Source: Gracilaria domingensis
Taxonomy: Eukaryota; Rhodophyta; Florideophyceae; Gracilariales; Gracilariaceae
Reading direction: 5' to 3'
Length of the DNA: 64,000 nucleotides
NCBI GenBank assembly: GCA_022539475.1
Contig: VCMS01000055.1
Location: 1 to 64,000, forward strand
The notes below the pieces were generated by a model. That model had not been told where the DNA came from. It did no database searches and was given only the letters and a program-made list of their open reading frames with translations. Both the position numbers and the translations under genes were made by a program. Every line of letters begins with the position of its first letter. Within the stretch, counting starts at the first letter, position 1. This document shows positions 61,396-64,000 of the stretch, one piece after another.

Positions 61396-62433
61396 ATGGC
61401 GGCCACGCTGGCGAGCAACAGAAACCCCACGGACCGCAACGCCGATGCCACCGTGCACATCGCCCAGCTCGATGACAAGGTGACGGACGCCCTGCTCTGG
61501 GAGCTCATGGTGCAGGCCGCCCCAGTCCGCCATGTATACATCCCGCGCAACCGCATCACCGGCGAGCACTTCGGCTACGGCTTCTGCGAGTTCTACTCCT
61601 CGCTGGACGCTCTGTACGCCGCAAAGGTCCTCAATCTCGTCCAGCTGTATTCAAAGCCCATCCGAATCTCGCAGTCCACCGTGGATCGCCGCACCCAAGA
61701 CGTCGGCGCAAACCTTTTCATCGGCAATCTTGTAGACGAGGTCGACGAGAAGCTGCTTCACGATGCGTTCTCCGCCTTCGGCCCGTTGGTGGAGGCCCCT
61801 TTTATTATGCGAGATCCTAATACCAACCAGTCAAAGCGCTATGGTTTCGTCAAGTATTCTTGCTTCGAGCACTCTGATGCTGCAGTCGCCGCCATGAACG
61901 GCCAGTACGTCTGCAACACACCTATAACTGTTCAATACGCGTATAAAAAGGACTCTGAGAAGCGCGAGCGACATGGTTCTCAGGCTGAACGCATTTTGGC
62001 AGCCAAAGGCGCAGAAGCCCGCCGAACCGTCGACCTCGAGAATCAACTGCGCCCGCACACTCTGTTTTCTGACAAACCTCCGCGACGAGTTCAAACCGAC
62101 CCCCGACTTGCTCCTCATCCCAACGCGCCATATCCACCAGATGCTCGAATTCCAACGTATCCACCGCCTCCTTATACCTATCCGCCACAGCTTCATATGC
62201 CAAATTGGTCGGGTGCAGTTCCCCAGCAATATGCTCAGGGCTCACAGCTGAATCATTATCCGCCCTCAAATGTTGTTGCACCAGCGCAAATCGGATGGTC
62301 TCAAAATCGACAGTTTAGGGGTGCGAACCAAAACAACAGATCTGCTGCATATCCTCAGCAAGCGACGCCCATGGGCCGAATGCCCAGACCTGTTCCCGAC
62401 GAAGCTGCTCCCCAATATGGGCGAGGAAGATGA
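61396..62433 (+). CDS. SF3B4: splicing factor 3b subunit 4 (SF3B4/SAP49)
   Basis: 345 residues from the ATG at 61396 (GCGCCATGGCGG). Two RRM domains: ATVHIAQLDDKV...FGYGFCEF (about 18-90) and ANLFIGNLVDEV...KRYGFVKY (about 104-180), ending VQYAYKKDS. This is the SF3B4/Hsh49 order, a U2 snRNP protein contacting pre-mRNA near the branch point. A Pro/Tyr/Gln-rich tail follows. The tail is shorter than in animals. Upstream open frame to 60811 is Arg/Gly-rich and antisense to the neighbouring gene's start, so it is not used. Confidence 0.93.
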   Translation: MAATLASNRNPTDRNADATVHIAQLDDKVTDALLWELMVQAAPVRHVYIPRNRITGEHFGYGFCEFYSSLDALYAAKVLNLVQLYSKPIRISQSTVDRRTQDVGANLFIGNLVDEVDEKLLHDAFSAFGPLVEAPFIMRDPNTNQSKRYGFVKYSCFEHSDAAVAAMNGQYVCNTPITVQYAYKKDSEKRERHGSQAERILAAKGAEARRTVDLENQLRPHTLFSDKPPRRVQTDPRLAPHPNAPYPPDARIPTYPPPPYTYPPQLHMPNWSGAVPQQYAQGSQLNHYPPSNVVAPAQIGWSQNRQFRGANQNNRSAAYPQQATPMGRMPRPVPDEAAPQYGRGR

Positions 62434-62787
62434 AATGCAAACAACATATGCGTCCCTCCCACATAAATCTGCGTTCATCAATCACAGCGACCCACCCCGC
62501 TCTCCTTATCGCTGACCAAGGCAACTCCCCGCACGCTGCGTTGTTGCAAAAAATGGACATTGTGGATCTGATAATTCTTGGTGGTACTGTACCGTCGGTA
62601 CACCTAACTGGACAGACGTTCTCTAGGGAAGAAACATCCCCATGTATCATGGCGGACACCCCACCGGGGTAGCCTTCTGTCGGGAGTGCTCGTTTCCTCC
62701 AATATGCTGATTGAAATAGTGGGCACGTGAGAATGAGGAGACGCAGAACAGATATCCTAAGTTTACGTTGGTTTCAAAAGCTTTCAG

Positions 62788-64000
62788 CTAGTCCTCTTCA
62801 GCTACACGCTTCGAAACCTTCAGTTTCTTAATGTCCTCATGCTCGACAGTAACAGCACCAACAGCCTGTTCGGGAGTTTCAGCAGAAGCATCGCTCGACT
62901 GTTTGTCTTTTGACTCCTTTTGCTCGTTAACTTCGTCACTGTTTGTCTTCGCTTCACATGTGTCCTCGGCTTCCTCTTCATTCTCTTCGTCGTTTTCTTC
63001 ATTTGGAGGCGGCATAAACCACGGAAGCTTCCCTCTCTGAAAGTCACTGAGCATCATTCTACCTGCTGTATTTACATCCGGCTCACCGCCTTTCAGAAGC
63101 TTTCCAGTTTTGCGAGCAAGCTTCTCCAATAAATCATCCGGACGTTCCCAGGACTCAATACCGTATGTCCGCTGAATATATTTTTCCTTCACACGCTCCA
63201 AAAGAGCGGGAATGTACTCTGCAGCCATACCACGAAGGGATTCGATCCTCACGACGCCTTTCAGAACTGCTTCTGATTGAGAATTTCTGGTAGAGTCGTG
63301 CACCACACCGGGGCAATCAATAAGAAAAATAGAACGGAACATGGTGACATACTGCCACACCTTGGTCTCACCAGGAATGGGAGCGACCTTAGATACCTTT
63401 TTCCCTCGTAGCGTGTTAATGACACTTGACTTTCCAACATTCGGATATCCCACCAAGCCGCATGAAATTGACTTCTTCTCCGGGTGAAGGGCTTTAAACT
63501 GTCTCAAAAGATTGATAAGCGAACCCTTGCCGAACGGGTTGGTGATACTTGAGTGAAATACCAGCGTCGGATACTCTGTGCTCAATATCTTGAGCCATGC
63601 TGATGAAACCCAAGTAGGTACAAGGTCAGCCTTGTTGAGCAGCAAAATCATATGTTTGTGGGAACACTGGCGTTTGAGGAACTTTTCCAGATACGTGCAA
63701 CGCGTACCCATTGGATCACGCGCATCGAGAACTTGAATGACCACGTCACTGGAATCAACGACCTTATGCAATTCGGCCCATATTCGTTTGCTCTGCCCCT
63801 TGTTAAACACGCGTTCTCGGTGTGCGTTCTTCAAGTCATCGAAACGAAGCCCCGTCTTCGCATCCGGGTCCGGCGGCGCTTCCGCGGCAGCCTTGTTGGC
63901 CAGCTCTTCCGCATACTGCTCCTTTCTTTCTATGTTATCCTCGTATTCCTTGTTACTTTGCTCAGCGTTCTTTAGCAATTGCTCGTAGGAAGATGCAGCT
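62788..64000 (-). CDS. NOG2: NOG2/GNL2-type nucleolar GTPase (partial, 5' end outside)
   Basis: The last about 403 codons; the frame stays open to the window edge. A circularly permuted GTPase for 60S ribosome assembly. Motifs appear in permuted order: [11 protein letters not shown] (G4), then [12 protein letters not shown] (G5-like), [14 protein letters not shown] (G1), PGETKVWQY (G2) and DCPGVV (G3). The N-terminal [21 protein letters not shown] segment is typical of Nog2. The C-terminus is acidic ([13 protein letters not shown]). No stop or frameshift. Confidence 0.95.
   Translation of the reverse strand, partial: AASSYEQLLKNAEQSNKEYEDNIERKEQYAEELANKAAAEAPPDPDAKTGLRFDDLKNAHRERVFNKGQSKRIWAELHKVVDSSDVVIQVLDARDPMGTRCTYLEKFLKRQCSHKHMILLLNKADLVPTWVSSAWLKILSTEYPTLVFHSSITNPFGKGSLINLLRQFKALHPEKKSISCGLVGYPNVGKSSVINTLRGKKVSKVAPIPGETKVWQYVTMFRSIFLIDCPGVVHDSTRNSQSEAVLKGVVRIESLRGMAAEYIPALLERVKEKYIQRTYGIESWERPDDLLEKLARKTGKLLKGGEPDVNTAGRMMLSDFQRGKLPWFMPPPNEENDEENEEEAEDTCEAKTNSDEVNEQKESKDKQSSDASAETPEQAVGAVTVEHEDIKKLKVSKRVAEED

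Noticed and set aside
32821-62605. ACCGTCGGTAC-type motif near 32845, 61128 and 62592
   Set aside because: Shared by only three sites near two genes; could be chance or a factor site. No test possible here.

Overview
The window is nuclear DNA from a photosynthetic eukaryote. Genes are dense and intron-poor: most coding regions are single open exons, and the introns I can place are 68-245 nt with GT-AG ends. The host genes include INO80, eIF3a, SF3B4, a NOG2-type GTPase, a p24 cargo receptor, PrimPol, a kinesin-14 and an ArfGAP protein. Plastid biology shows in lycopene cyclase, a DUF3067 protein of cyanobacterial type, a zinc-ribbon protein and a thioredoxin-fold protein with a CP12-like tail. 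A kinesin carrying a starch-binding domain makes sense where starch is cytosolic. I therefore infer a red alga, but this is not proven.

Region 1-9079 is the 3' three quarters of a Ty3/gypsy chromovirus-type LTR retrotransposon: the end of gag with a CCHC knuckle, a pol frame (protease, RT, RNase H, integrase, chromodomain), a long antisense ORF, a polypurine tract and a 3' LTR. The LTR cuts a PIF/Harbinger transposase gene (9080-9836, minus strand) right after its first catalytic Asp motif. The element is loaded with short hairpins, arranged in trains after pol and in the LTR. Region 9.8-12.2 kb is repeat-rich intergenic DNA with a degenerate GGCGACGGCT minisatellite.

Region 12-31.5 kb holds a small membrane ORF, the thioredoxin-fold/CP12 gene facing a GRAM-domain gene, eIF3a (two exons), a zinc-finger ORF, fold-back and LINE relics, a zinc-ribbon protein, a coiled-coil (possibly Spc24-like) protein, a two-exon Nudix hydrolase and INO80. 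Region 33-43.7 kb holds a SHAQKYF-type MYB, DUF3067 (three exons), p24 (four exons), PrimPol and a PTAR1-like protein. Region 43.7-50.5 kb has lycopene cyclase and a PLAT-CBM20-kinesin-14 diverging from one GC-extreme promoter, then two overlapping tiny membrane-protein ORFs. Region 50.5-64 kb has a mariner/pogo-type MITE, a four-exon C2H2 gene with a 17-nt exon, a possible two-exon small gene, an APH-type kinase, the ArfGAP protein, a SAYDTYRP-repeat protein, SF3B4 and the partial NOG2-type GTPase.

The most unusual items are the PLAT-CBM20-kinesin, the CP12 tail on a tandem thioredoxin-fold protein, and the hairpin trains plus antisense ORF of the retrotransposon. Several spliced genes were assembled by hand from splice signals; each model keeps frame exactly.
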